A DNA stretch of 64,000 nt from Hexactinellida sp. DTS-2022 (lineage: Eukaryota > Porifera > Hexactinellida): the NCBI GenBank assembly GCA_028753945.1, contig JAPNXP010000012.1, positions 3,224,001 to 3,288,000 on the forward strand. The letters run 5' to 3'. The first letter of the stretch is position 1, and every line of letters starts with the position of its first letter. The notes beneath the pieces are model-generated. The model had not been told where the DNA came from, made no database searches, and worked only from the letters and a program-made list of their open reading frames with translations. The position numbers and the translations under genes were made by a program. Shown here piece after piece: positions 34,801 through 45,680 of this stretch.

Positions 34801-36331
34801 GATATGTCTCCTATGAGATATCGAAGCAGATAATTGTAAATATCAGCCCCTTAATATGCTGTTAATTAAGAACGCATTTAACAGGTCAATAACAACTAGC
34901 TGTTAACAGCGTTGTTAACACATAGCTGTTTCACCCCTGATTAAACAAATAGGACATGATCAGCAATATTTATTATCAAATATTCTACTTCAAAGGAAGA
35001 TGTTATCAGGAAATTAAAAGGGAATCTGTTTGTTTCCCCTTTGCACGAAAAGCTTCACAATACGTTGAAAAAAGAAATGTGTCCAACAGTTACTATCCTT
35101 TTCTCTGTCCTCAAAGATGTCACCCCATTCGAAATGGTTTGTTATATGTTCTAATAGCAATATATTAATATAAAATGTATCGTTATGCTAACATGATGCA
35201 TCGTTTTCTAGAGAGAAGAGATGATGAACATACTTCTGCACTGGGCAGAAGTTGCATATGCTAACTTGTATGAAAACCAGACACTACAGAGTAGACATTG
35301 CATTGAATATTCACACACAGTTTTATACTCAGTAGTAAGTGAAAATAATACAATTTGTTTATAAATACAGGTTTCGTATACTTTTTATAGTACTAGTCTA
35401 CACAAGGTAAAAACAAAAACATTAAAAAAATTATTATTAGTTATCTAAAATGGATTCTAGGCAGAGTATTCCCCATCTCCAATGCAAAATTTGAATTATA
35501 GCTCTTTGCCAGTTCTCAATCGGAGAAACAAATAAAAATTAAATTAGTTTTAAGATATAAGATATCATCCATTTATGTTTTTAGATATGTGAACACCTAG
35601 AATCAGAAGTTATTTTAAGAAAATTTTCATCTGCGACGGAAAACATGCCATTTAAGTTACCATCACTCTCAAAAGAAGGGCCATATTATCACCCTATTAC
35701 AGAACAGTGGCAAAGTCAAAAATGTCAACAACTTGGGATTAAATTCACTAAAATTTTTGAACACCATCCCACACACACAGGTATTCTTCTGTCTAAGATC
35801 ATTCCATGGCAAACCGATAAAATTTCAATGGATGGGAATTGCTTTTTCAGATGCATATCTAAGATGATATCAGGCACTGAAGACCATCATGTCAAGCTTA
35901 GAGCGGAAGTATGTAGATACATGGTAACAGATGGCAAACCAATTATTAATCGCTATCTCAAGACCTTCAGTAAGGATTGTTCTCCAGTGTCATACTTAAA
36001 GAAGTCCGCCATGACTGAAAATGGTAATTGGGCAACTGATGTTGAGATAATGGCAATTTCATGTATACTCGACTCAGATGTTTATGTAGCTACACAAATT
36101 TATGATGAAGACAAACTTTGGATACGAACCATTTGGAATCGTTATTCCGGGAGTATTAATCCTCTAAATAAGAATCCACAAGAAGTCACACTTTACATAT
36201 CTAATGTAAATCACAACCATTACGAGCCTGTAATCCGTCTAATGAACTCCGATTACGATTCATTTATGAGGCATGATTCTAGCAACTTGACAGTGGCCGA
36301 AACATCTACTGATCTTGTTGATATACTATAG
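28801..36331 (+). CDS. Integrase-OTU protease fusion transposase (Ginger1-like), 11 exons
   Basis: I assign exons 28801-28947, 29571-29741, 29809-30120, 33231-33337, 33445-33828, 33891-34107, 34179-34313, 34380-34454, 34953-35136, 35219-35334 and 35585-36331. All have GT-AG borders and phases that fit, giving 2595 bases (864 residues) with no stop. Domains in order: N-terminal region; integrase zinc finger (HVDHPG, then CHFCQ); DDE core with D in GIDLF, D in QHDQGREF and E in NGLVEAHN, the last two 35 residues apart; a GPY/F-like module (LGPFPAN); a linker; and a C-terminal OTU protease with DGNCFFR (catalytic Cys) and NHNHYEPV (catalytic His). Ginger1 transposases are known to end in OTU or Ulp1 domains. 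Introns 3 and 8 have swollen through insertions. The exon 9-10 junction is the least certain. Confidence 0.85.
29281..29495. promoter_or_regulatory. Cluster of GTTGCAT/ATGCAAC motifs in intron 1
   Basis: Within about 210 bases GTTGCAT or ATGCAAC occurs about eight times in both orientations. It includes TTGCATGCAA and a 24-base inverted repeat at 29466-29489 with arms ATGATGCAACA. More copies lie at 30240-30290. It could be a binding-site cluster or a small decayed foldback. The function is not shown. Confidence 0.35.
30424..31620 (-). repeat. Family R repeat, copy e, in intron 3
   Basis: The hairpin (about 30440-30585) is followed by the core and ends near CCAAATTTTCAGG-type text shared with 9590-9640. 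It is almost identical to the first part of copy f 1.2 kb downstream and lacks the palindrome array. Confidence 0.75.
31640..33195 (-). repeat. Family R repeat, copy f, full length, in intron 3
   Basis: It has the hairpin at about 31640-31780, the core, and two array units with perfect ACTATACTATAGTATAGT at 33101-33118 and 33164-33181. With copy e it expands intron 3 of the integrase-OTU gene to about 3.1 kb. The splice acceptor follows 35 bases after its edge. Confidence 0.75.
34496..34939. mobile_element. hAT-like MITE in intron 8 of the integrase-OTU gene
   Basis: It is related to 17448-17850 in inverted orientation: TAGGGCTGGTAGAAATGCTG at the left, GTTTCACCCCTG at the right, and GCTGTTAA words inside. 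The duplication is degenerate (GTTATAAC against ATTAAACA). It ends 13 bases before the exon 9 acceptor. Confidence 0.65.
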
Positions 36332-36408
36332 AAGTATAGACTCCTTTCGATTATTTCTAGACTTATTCGAATATTCTTCTTTAATTAAATAACACCGATT
36401 AAAATGAA

Positions 36409-36438
36409 TTTTGATTTTGATTTTGATTTTGATTTTGT
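36409..36438. repeat. (TTTTGA)n simple repeat
   Basis: Five near-perfect TTTTGA units lie about 80 bases after the OTU stop codon. Confidence 0.9.
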
Positions 36439-36950
36439 TTTTATAAATCATCATTGTTAACAACCTTGGACAGGTAGAGAACTTCACCCTAAATCTAACA
36501 TTTTATCTTTTTTAGGTATGAAACAACATTTGAAAATTGATTAATATTTGTTTTAATTAATATAGCTATTAATTTTATATTCTCAGTATTATATACATTT
36601 ATTTGAACAACTGATTAAACTCCTATATTTGTACCTTTAACTTCTTTAGAATAGTCATTACAATAGAAGCGTACCAAGTTACTATAGATTAATCATTACA
36701 ATTATACAATAGAAGCGAATCAAGTTACTATAGAATAATTACATCCATGGTGCGAATCAAGTTACGATGCGAATCAAGTTACGATGAAACAGATCTTTCC
36801 GAATCTACTCAAGTTTTTCAAAATAATTCCAATTCTACTCAAGTTTTTCAGAATAATTCCAATTCTGCTCAAGTTTTTTAAATAAATTCCAAATCTACTC
36901 AACTTTTCAGTAAATCCACAGATCTACTCAAGTTTAGAAAGGCTATATTT

Positions 36951-37739
36951 AGTTTATCTTATATATTAAATCACAATGTTTTTGTGTTTGTTTGTTTGTG
37001 TGTTTGTTCAGAATAGATTGAGGAACTGGTAAAAGCTACAGACCTAAAATTTTCAGTGGGGTGGGGAATACTGTATGTACAAACAAGTTCAATATCTAAA
37101 AAGATATTCACATCTTCCATCACAAAAGGTGTCAAAACCTTTAGCCAATTAAATTCGAGGGTTGTTCCATTAGCAGCTAGCATTCAATTAGTATAATTGA
37201 ATGCTTTAGTGTCTGTCAAATGTTAAGATGCATTATAGAATACTGAGACAGTAATCTAATTGATCGAGAGAAAGTTCAGGCATCTAATCAGTTATTTGTG
37301 TACTGTCTGTCTAGCTATACATTTCTAACATTCCATTGTGTTAATTGATATCAAATTATTATCAATCAATACAATAACTTCTCCACATCCCAAAGTTAGG
37401 GGTCCACTGGTACAGTTTCTTAGTGATATTTAATTTTATATTTGGAGTTGGTATATTATTATACACGGACGAGCTTTAACATCTATAAAATTATCTGTTC
37501 AAATTTGCATAAATATCCAAATTATTTAATCTGTCCTTATAGAAACCTGTAGCAAGGATGAACGGATATAAATAGACAGCTAGCGGCCACTCATCAAGAA
37601 CGACATTTAATTTGAAAAGGAGATGCTTTAAATACAAGCGAGGGCCGTAGGCCCGAGTACAAGTTGTAAGGACGCGCGTAGAGCAGACGAGCAGATTGTA
37701 CTAATAAATATTTTTTGTGGTTGGGGATCTCCATACTAG
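36951..37739. other. Unrelated DNA inside the right inverted repeat of the 9.4-kb element
   Basis: The stretch separates two blocks of TACTCAAG-type terminal words. It includes a (GTTT)n patch near 36980 and a segment at 37138-37290 (AGCCAATTAAATTCGAGGG, then GCAGCTAGCAT) also found at 43853-43990. It is probably a later insertion; its exact ends are not clear. Confidence 0.5.
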
Positions 37740-37923
37740 TTTCAATAATCCAATAAAACTTGAGTATATTTGGAATACTCCAAAAAAACTTGAGCATATT
37801 TGGAATAATCCGGTAAAACTTGAGTATATTTGGAAAAACTTGAGTATATTTACAAATTAGTTGAGTATTGTTGAGTATATTTGGAAATTTTTAAAAAACT
37901 TGATTATTTTTTGGAATTTTCCC
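37740..37923. repeat. Outer right terminal inverted repeat of the 9.4-kb element
   Basis: Six to seven AACTTGAGTATATTTGGA-like words at 20-30 base spacing end in TTTTTGGAATTTTCCC. They mirror the left end at 28478. Confidence 0.85.
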
Positions 37924-37933
37924 TTTTTATTTT

Positions 37934-38759
37934 CCAACATCATAGTAGTAAAATGTTTTTTAATGTCCTGATTTGCTCGTTCTACAGTACCCTGAGATTC
38001 TGGGTGACGAGGCTTACCCCGGATAATTTTGGTCGTAGGCCACTTTTCGTTAATAAGCTGGAATAACAGGGAATTGTTAAATTCTCTTCCATTATCAGAT
38101 TGTAATATAAGTGGAGGACCTAGTTCACAAAATACGTCCATAAGGAATTCTACAACTTCTTCAGTACACTTTCTTTTCAGCGGTCTGAGGCGAATAAATT
38201 TCGTAAAATGATCCTGATAAACTATGAGCCAATTGTAAGGCTGATTAACTTCGGGAAATACAGTCGATAAATCAATTAGATCAATTTGACTACGGGAAAG
38301 ATAGCTAGAAGAAGAAATAGGCTTTATCACCAGAGATTTCAATGATTTTCTTGATTTTTTAAGCTGACAAATTTCGCAATGGTTAACGAAAGTTTGGCAT
38401 ATAGAACGAGGAATTCCATGAAATTCCATTGAAAGTCGTTTATAAAGCCCAGTTCGACCACAATGATTTTGTTCCATGTGTACCCTTTTTACTGTGTTGT
38501 AAATGTCCTCGATTGCTATTACCCTTTTGTTTGGTACATCACCTTTGCCACGGAGATACAGAATATTTTGATGTTTGACATTTAACAAGGAGCACTTCTT
38601 GTTTAACCTATACCATCTGGAGTAATTTTTGCCATGGGCTGGCTTTCCTCTCACCAAAGTTAGGATCTTTTCATTGATAGTTTCTAATGTTTGAAGTTCT
38701 GAATGATCAGTTCTTGGAATTTGAGAGATTTCTTCAAGAAACGCATCTGCTGATTCCAT
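37934..38759 (-). pseudogene. KRBA2-like Ginger transposase copy 2, N-terminal part
   Basis: It starts at the Met at 38759 (MESADAFLEEISQIPRTDH), which gives the true N-terminal region missing from the main frame of copy 1. It has the zinc-binding region (HCGRTGLYKR, CEICQLKK) and the catalytic residues: D in SQIDLIDL, D in QSDNGREF, and E in GTVERAN, the last two 37 residues apart. The gene is cut 15 residues after the third catalytic residue by the 10-bp duplication and the 9446-bp element. Its partner is at 27357-28477. Confidence 0.92.
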
Positions 38760-39989
38760 TCCCGTAGCAAGTTTTCAATGCAAGTGAAAATACAAGATAA
38801 AAAGTTGGTATTTTTCAACCTTCGTAGATTTATAGCATTCATATATTTAGTTAATGGATGCATATTTTCATTCAGCGAAAGTTGGGAGAATTAAGTCATT
38901 CTTACACTTGAAGTTGAAGATTATTTTCTCATCGGAACAAAACAACACCAAAATCTAACAGGTGTTGCAAAGAATGCAAACACATTTGACCTTTAAGTAA
39001 TAGTGATATCACCATTGACTTGCTAAATTCCATTTCGATGATTACAAACTTGTCTCACTAGTAGATACATGCAAGGGAAATATAACACAACGGGTTGGGA
39101 GTGTACTTCCTCTGGTTGTACATTGCAGCAATTACCTCCCCCAATGTTAAGTACAGGGATGCTTGTTAAATATGAATTTAATAAATAAAATATGTTTTAA
39201 TTCCTATTCGAATTGTCAATACAAAGTATAATTCAAACAAGAATTTGCTATATTAGTAGAAGTATTTACAAAATTAGATGTTATATGTATATTTGCGTTA
39301 ATATTTTCAATAATAGAATTCACATCATCGTCAATTGTAAAATATTCAAAGTGTTTTAATTGCACCTTGTATGTAACAGACATTCACTTACTAACAATAA
39401 TATAACAATAATAACAGTCATTATTTATCTAAGATAGTATTGTAGTAATATGTAATATGTTCAATAGTATCTGTAATTACAATATGGAGAAAATGGGTAA
39501 GTTATGTAAAAAACCGTTAATAGAATCTACAATTGGTTAAAGACATATTCATTTGAATTGATAAACAGAAAGAACATCCTTATAGGAGAGTACAACCTCT
39601 ATATTTTCAATTGCTAATACGAATTATCAAAGAGTCACTAGACCAGAACACAAATTTCGATATAACTGACGAACGAAAAGGAAATTGAGAAATCGGGCTT
39701 CGAGGTGATCATCTCTAGGAAATTATGTATCTTTTATTCAAATTTGAAATCTATAGCACCAATGATCTAGTCAGGCCATCGCCTACGGCCGGCCGGCCGG
39801 AACACGACCAGAACGATTTGAGTACTGTTCATCTTATGGTATAAAACTATAGTAACGTATTTTACTGGAAGAAGCACACTAATAATTTTTATATGCAAAT
39901 ATAAATTATTAGCCTGCTATATGCTTTGTACAAAAGTCCTATCCCAAATATCCAAGAGGTATTGGTACCAAAAGCTGTCATTATTGGCG
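38760..39989. other. Upstream non-coding part of Ginger copy 2
   Basis: No gene is visible between the transposase start and the right inverted repeat. A GGCCGGCCGGCCGG word lies near 39788. This stretch is longer than the matching part of copy 1, so it may hold an unrecognised insertion. Confidence 0.45.
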
Positions 39990-40156
39990 CTAGTCTGATT
40001 TGCTGACTTATTAACTAACCATTTGAATTAGTTTTGATACGATTCGCATTTGGGCCAATATAACTAGCCCATTTGCGAATAGACCATTAAGTTGGTCTGT
40101 TCGCAAATGGACCAGCCCGTTCGAGAACGGGCCAAATTCGCATTTGGGCTGCACCA

Positions 40157-41460
40157 TATATATATGATACCATTACACGATAGGTGAACGTATAATGCCA
40201 TCATACGTAACGTATAATCATCATACGACGTATAACGTATAACGATTTAAACGTATATAAGGTCCATTATACGCTCCCCGAACGTATAAGGTATAATCGT
40301 ATAATGCATCTATGCCAAAAATCATATTTGGAAACCGTCCAGTTTCTTCAATCAACTCGGAACATACAAACAAATATATACACACACATACACATATATA
40401 CACCCAGCCTTGTGTTTTAATAGTATAGATGTATAAATTAAATAATTAATATGTTAATATTATCCACAGTGAATCTAGTTAAGTCAAAGAAATTCCTTAA
40501 TTTAATTTAATTTAATCTACAGTCAACTCCGCTTAATAGAGTTAATCGGTTTCTCCGCTTAATCGGGTCAAAATTTCACAGGATTTTTAGGACAGAATTA
40601 CAGTTTGGTTTACAATATTTTCGGTTAATCGGTTTCTTCGCTTAATCGGGTCAAAACAACCTGGTCCCGACTCCCGAGGTGGCTCTATTAAGCGGAGTCG
40701 ACTGTAATTAAATTTAATATAATATAATTTCATCCATTGTATAGTAATACTGCATTAAATAGAAACCAGTCGAATTCAGAAGTAGAATTATTATAACTAG
40801 TATAGCAAATTGAAACCGGATACCGACATTTCGTACCACAACAATTCGTACCTAATTTGATTGGTCTAATTATTTATAAGAGAATGGATTACATGCAATT
40901 GCTTTATCTAAGTAGAGCTACTGTAACATTATAATTAGAATATCTTGTGATAACTAAAATCGTATCTGGTTAGTCCGAAGTGAAGATGGAATCTATCTTA
41001 GAAATGATAAACTGAACAATAACTGTATAAATTCGATCCAACATAAAACTTCAACAATAACAACTGACATGGGCTAAGGTATGTACGTACTTCTATTCAT
41101 CTGAGTAACTTTGATTGTTCAGTAACATCGTCATTAACTGATTGCAAACTACATGTAAATTATACATTGTATAAATAAAAATCTGAAAATATGACATAAA
41201 TATGGCATAAAATTTATCATTTATAAAGTACTGTTTCGTAAAAATATGTCCGGGTGTAATGAAATGTCCGGATATATATACGAACATTCTATTACAGACC
41301 ATGGATATCACTGTAATAAAATGTCCAGTGTAAAATAATGTCTGGGTAGCTATAAATAACAACAAACTGTAATTCTAAAATCTAAATACAATACGACAAT
41401 TATTCTATACAACACATAATTATATCAACACGTGCAACACTTAACTTAACTCAACACTTC
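40157..41460. other. Non-coding DNA with CGTATAA repeats and a pogo-like MITE
   Basis: Positions 40185-40310 hold about nine CGTATAA/TTATACG words, the continuation of the CGTATAACGTATA text left of the Ginger insertion at 26048. A family R core fragment lies near 40435-40800, interrupted by the MITE at 40520-40704. TGTCCGG/TGTCCAG words repeat near 41245-41345. Confidence 0.5.
40520..40704. mobile_element. pogo-like MITE (185 bp), CAGTCAACTCCGCTTAATAG ends
   Basis: Perfect TA flanks at 40518-40519 and 40705-40706. The right end mirrors the left with one change (GTCGACTG). Internal CGCTTAATCGG words repeat. It belongs to the same family as 47318-47419. Confidence 0.88.
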
Positions 41461-43140
41461 ATGGAAGAAGAATTCTACAATCAAATATTACAGTACATAA
41501 TTTCGAATTCATATCTTGGTCCTATGTATATATCGGAAACATTGAAGAAGAAGACACGTAGAAATGCTAAAGGCATCATTGTAAAATATCCTTACTATAC
41601 AAACAATGTGCGAATTCATGCGTTCTCATTATAAAGCAAGGCGAAACTGAAAGATCCTTCAGGAGTGTCATGATTTTATTGGTGGTCACAAAGGTATTCA
41701 CGCTACATATGGCATCATTAAAGAGAGGTATTTCTGGCCCAATATGTTCGCAGAAATCAAAGACTATGTGATTATTTTGTTTATCTCCAATGTATTCGTC
41801 TATGTTAAATAAAACAAACATACCAATATCGTACTTCTCGAATAGACCCTCGACCCTTTAAAGTAAAAATAAAAGTAATTGTAGGCTAAATTATATAATT
41901 ATGAAAATGGGACCGCTAATAAACCGACTACAGTAGAACCACGCATATCGGAGCATGCGCGTATCGGGGCAGTAGGTTGGTAATTTGCTTTTTCCCCTTT
42001 AAAAATAACCCCGCGTATCGGGGCGCCATTCACTTATCAGGGCACTCCACCGAAGATTATTTTCTCTTAAGTAACATGATTTACTTTTGAGCAGCTTAGT
42101 ATTCTTTGTAATGGCCGCTAAGCGTCACCCACTCACGCTAGATACCCGTAAAAATATACCGTGAATCGGTGATTATCATAGATTTGTGACTCCTAGTGTA
42201 GGTAAAGTATAATGTGAAATTGTAATGTGTAGTACTGCTTAAATATCAGCCTTAAGTCTAGGTTTTGACTATATGTGTATTATTTGTTGTGTAGGTGCTA
42301 ACTTAATTGTTTTAACCAAACATATTGGAGTTCTCTTAGAATCCCGCATATTGGGGCACTCTCTCGTATCGGGACGCTGAGCGCTTGGACGGAGGTGCCC
42401 GATACGCGGGATTCTACTGTACCGTTCGAGGATGTACGGTTTTTTTGCAATTTAGTAACTTCGTTCAATTAGAGAATGTCTAATGACTGTAATATTTTAA
42501 TTCCTATTGCATAAGGTAATTTGCAAAATGTAATAATATTGCCCATTGCTCCGTCTTTTTCATTACACCCACCACAAATTAGATCGCAATTTATACGTAG
42601 TCATTTGTAATTTATTTTCTAAATAGACTCATGCTTAATTGAGTGATGCAACATTTCCGATTATATTTTTAGCCAACTTAGTGAATAATCTAAATTCAAG
42701 TTATTTAGCATAAATATTATTCATTTAATACTCATAAGCATGATAACATTCCAAACAATGTGTAATTATCCATTAGGTCCAGTCTTGTAAAAACTGACAA
42801 GCCAACTCAAACTACAGTATCAAAGCTACTCGTCCTTTGGAACCAATTTTGGTAACATCCAAGGCATGGTATATATGCGGGATGGACTTAGTAGGACCTT
42901 TAGTACGTTCAAATGGATAGAACTATTTTCTGACAATGACGGACTATTTTACAAATTATGTCGCAACCAGATTGACAAGATATCACATTATGTAGACCTT
43001 TTTGGTAGCGAGAATAGGTTGAACTGTCTTCTCAGGAAAATTCTTTTTTCCTGTGATGCTTATAAAGTTGATTATACTTGCAAGCTATGTCGACAACATT
43101 TCATTCGCTCCAAAGAAATTGGCTTGTTGAGGTTAGTATG
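41461..43140 (+). pseudogene. Decayed Gypsy-like integrase of a DNA transposon, split by a MITE
   Basis: A Met at 41461 opens a frame with a YPYY-type motif (VKYPYYTNN). After a frameshift comes a clear integrase zinc-finger region (CHDFIGGHKGIHATYG, then YFWPNMFAE). A pogo-like MITE occupies 41931-42419. Past an acceptor near 42777, degenerate core text follows (CGMDLVGPL with the first catalytic Asp, then MTDYFTNYV). Several stops interrupt it. It resembles Ginger1 or Gypsy integrases and is distinct from the KRBA2-like copies. No reverse transcriptase or protease is nearby, so a DNA transposon is preferred. Confidence 0.7.
41931..42419. mobile_element. pogo-like MITE (489 bp), CAGTAGAACCACGC ends
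   Basis: The left end reads CAGTAGAACCACGCATATCG and the right end, in reverse complement, CAGTAGAATCCCGCGTATCG. TA flanks both sides. Several CGTATCGGGGC words repeat inside. It sits in the intron of the integrase pseudogene. Confidence 0.88.
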
Positions 43141-43632
43141 ACTATCTTCTTACAAATTTTGATAATGTGATCATTTGTAAAGATGACAAAATCAGTTGGA
43201 CAAATTAATTGTGAATTTGTGATGTCAATATAAAATTCCAAAGAAAAGTTAAAATTTTATAAACTCAAAATTTACATTTTTGTAATTTAATTAAACACGA
43301 GCTTTTCTATTTCTTTAGTCACCCAAAAATTGAGGTCACCACAAGTATATTCAATAAAATCGAGTCGAAGAAATTGAAATACATACTGTAAGTGCAAATT
43401 AATTACTTTAAAATGAGTTATTGGAAACAAATAGAAAACCACAGAATTTGTTATAACCTGTGGCTTTAATAAATTTTATTTCTTCCATGCTTTAAATCTA
43501 GAGCATTGTGTCATGGAATTGCATTGCAGATCTCACGAAATCTAGCTTCCAAACAATCCCGTCGATGTTATTCATAGAGATTGGCAAGACAGGACTGTAA
43601 GTCGAATTGTAGTGCAATTCGACTGCTTTAAT
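43141..43632. other. AT-rich non-coding stretch
   Basis: Nothing beyond low-complexity AT-rich DNA is seen. It may hold further decayed exons of the integrase pseudogene. Confidence 0.4.
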
Positions 43633-44461
43633 TATTACTGTGCCGACTATACTATAGTATAGTGGCCCAGTATTGGAATCACTGCCTTTATTATTATTAT
43701 TATTTTTTCTCCGTAGACGGTGCCCTGGGCACACCTTTATACATAGAGAGCTGAAACTTGGCATGTAGGTGCGGAGTGCCCTTTTAATTTGCACCTGGGG
43801 TTACGATTTATGATAAAATAATTTTAATACCTATTTAATCCAATTATGGCTTAGCCAATTAAATTCGAGGGTTGTCCCAGTATGAATTAGCAGCTAGCAT
43901 CCAATTAGTATAAAAGGATTTTCTATCAATTGTTAGTGTGCATATAGAATGCCTAACCGAGGCTGTAATTTAATTGGTCGAGAGTAAGAAGATTTAACTT
44001 ATTAAATCTTTCACTATTGTTTCAACTTGCGATAATTAAATTGATTTAACTTGTGAATTCGAGCTGGCTATTTACTTAATTGACTTATACAATACAATGG
44101 ATTGAATCAAATTTAATTAATTAAATAAGGAATTTGTTGAATTTAAACTCACCTTGGATAACATTGCTAAAATACTTAAATATTTATATTCTCTATACAT
44201 AATCAATGGCAATAAATTCAAGATGGTTTAAGATAGAAATAAACTTCAAATTCAACAATAGTTCCTTAGTCCCGTAACAACTTGTCAAATGAGTCTAAAC
44301 ACCATGAGGCGTTCAATACATGGCGAAAAAAATCCAAAATTGCAGCTGTGAAGACAGCATATTCCTTTGGAGGCACTATCAATAAAACACCACCAGAATA
44401 TAGTGCCACCAAAGGAACATGCGTCGGCACAGCTGCAATTTTGGATTTTTTATTTATTTAT
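43633..44461 (+). repeat. Family R repeat, copy g
   Basis: It opens with one array unit holding a perfect ACTATACTATAGTATAGT (43646-43663), then the core and a hairpin at about 44325-44450. The segment at 43853-43990 is shared with 37138-37290 but not with copies c and d. Confidence 0.75.
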
Positions 44462-45193
44462 CTTTAAAGTTATTATCATATTGATCTAGTCAGTTTCAAT
44501 TTCATTGGCTCTCTGAATATCTGCAGATACCCTCAGGAAACAAGTTGCTCAAGTGAGTTCCGCACAAATGCTTGATACTAAACTTGAGTTAAAGTTTAAG
44601 AGACAATATTTTATATTTAGGTACCCCCACTTTGTTCCCATGCGCCCCCAATTGGAATTGGGATATCGATAGATCATGGCATACTTAATATACGGCCGTG
44701 TATGCCACCGAGAAGGCCGAAAAAATAGAAGGCCAGATAATAGATTTCATTCTAGGATAAACTATGCCTCCTATTGTTATTATTTGGGTTGGATATGGGG
44801 TAATCAACCATTGCGAGTCCAATGAAACCACTTTTGAGAATCTCATATTTGTGGTTAAGCTGTTTAGGCGGAATTTCATGGTGACGGTAACAATTTATGG
44901 TAAAATGAAAAAAAATCAAATATCATAAATTCATTTTCTTCCTACTTTATAATTATTTTACAACAGGAATACTAAAATAGGGATATAATTAAAATACCCC
45001 AAAGGCTACTAAATCACAAAATTGCGCCATTATAAAAATTATAAAAAATTATAAAGCAACCACATGCTAAAATACAAGTAGTAACCGAGTTACAACTTAC
45101 TATTTTCGTCCATAAAACGTATATAATCGCTGGTTTATATATAATCATTCTCATTATATATTCGGAATGTATATGTTGTAGGCGAAATTGAGC

Positions 45194-45226
45194 TTCAGGC
45201 GAGATTGAGTCTCAATCTCGCCTGAA
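45194..45226. repeat. Perfect 16+1+16 hairpin in a GGCGAGATTGAG cluster
   Basis: The arms are TTCAGGCGAGATTGAG around one base. The word AGGCGAGATTGAG occurs again on each side (45179-45250) in both orientations. Confidence 0.85.
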
Positions 45227-45254
45227 ACTCATTCTCGCCTAGGCGAGATTGAGT

Positions 45255-45680
45255 AATACTTATATAGAAAATGTTTGACTAAATATTATGGGTTGTTAAA
45301 AATTAATTATATCCCAGATCTAATCCCTTTATTTGTTCACTTCCAAATGTTAATACTAGGTAGACAAGTATGCTGAATACGTAATTGACACTCACAAATT
45401 TATATTATGTCTATTTGTTCTTGTTGTTTACAAAATAGTAATGACTTACAACGGGAATTTGTAAACGATTGACCCATTTACAAATTTATAATACAAATAT
45501 TTATTCTTGTTATTGTTCTTGTTGTTGTTGTTATTGACAATATAGGCAACAAGTTTGTAGAATATTATAATTGAACTAGAGACTAGCTTAAGACGGTTAT
45601 TTTAAGTAAATTGAATATGCTAAATACGAATTTAGAATTATCTACTTGCAAATAAGGGCTGTTTGTTGTTAAAGTTGGGG
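45255..45680. repeat. Inverted dispersed repeat, member 1
   Basis: It is the reverse complement of about 51180-51520, sharing AAAATGTTTGACTAAATATTA, ATTAATTATATCCCAGATC and ACAAGTATGCTGAATACG, with small gaps. It contains a (GTT)n patch. Confidence 0.75.

Larger units (their letters stand above)
28478..37923 (+). mobile_element. 9446-bp integrase-OTU DNA transposon inside Ginger copy 2
   Basis: The termini share GGGAAAATTCCAAAAA in inverted orientation, followed by TACTCAAG/TAATCAAG and several ATATACTCAA words. The 10-bp duplication TTTTTATTTT lies at 28468-28477 and 37924-37933. A second block of inverted similarity (ATCGTAACTTGATTCGCATC and ACCATGGATGTAATTATTC) sits at about 28560-28650 and 36660-36790, so the inverted repeats are long but split on the right by later DNA. 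The gene at 28801-36331 fills the interior. Precise removal restores the host transposase frame. Confidence 0.9.
26049..40156 (-). mobile_element. Ginger-type transposon copy 2, interrupted by three insertions
   Basis: The left inverted repeat starts TGTTGCAGC at 26049 and resumes after a hAT insertion at 26572 (CCAAATTCGAATTTGG, then a GTTCGCGAAC palindrome). The right inverted repeat (about 39990-40156) mirrors it and ends GGGCTGCACCA. Both repeats also share CTAGTCTGATTTG and TTAACTAACCATTTGAATTAG. Subtracting the inserts at 26058-26571, 26912-27121 and 28478-37933 leaves about 3.9 kb, close to the 4.05 kb of copy 1. Flanks are TACA (left) and TATA (right), so a 4-bp duplication is only approximate. 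Confidence 0.85.

Noticed and set aside
28478-37923. LTR retrotransposon as an explanation for the integrase gene
   Set aside because: There is no reverse transcriptase, no gag-like gene and no direct LTR pair. The termini are inverted, and the integrase is followed by an OTU domain as in Ginger1 DNA transposons.
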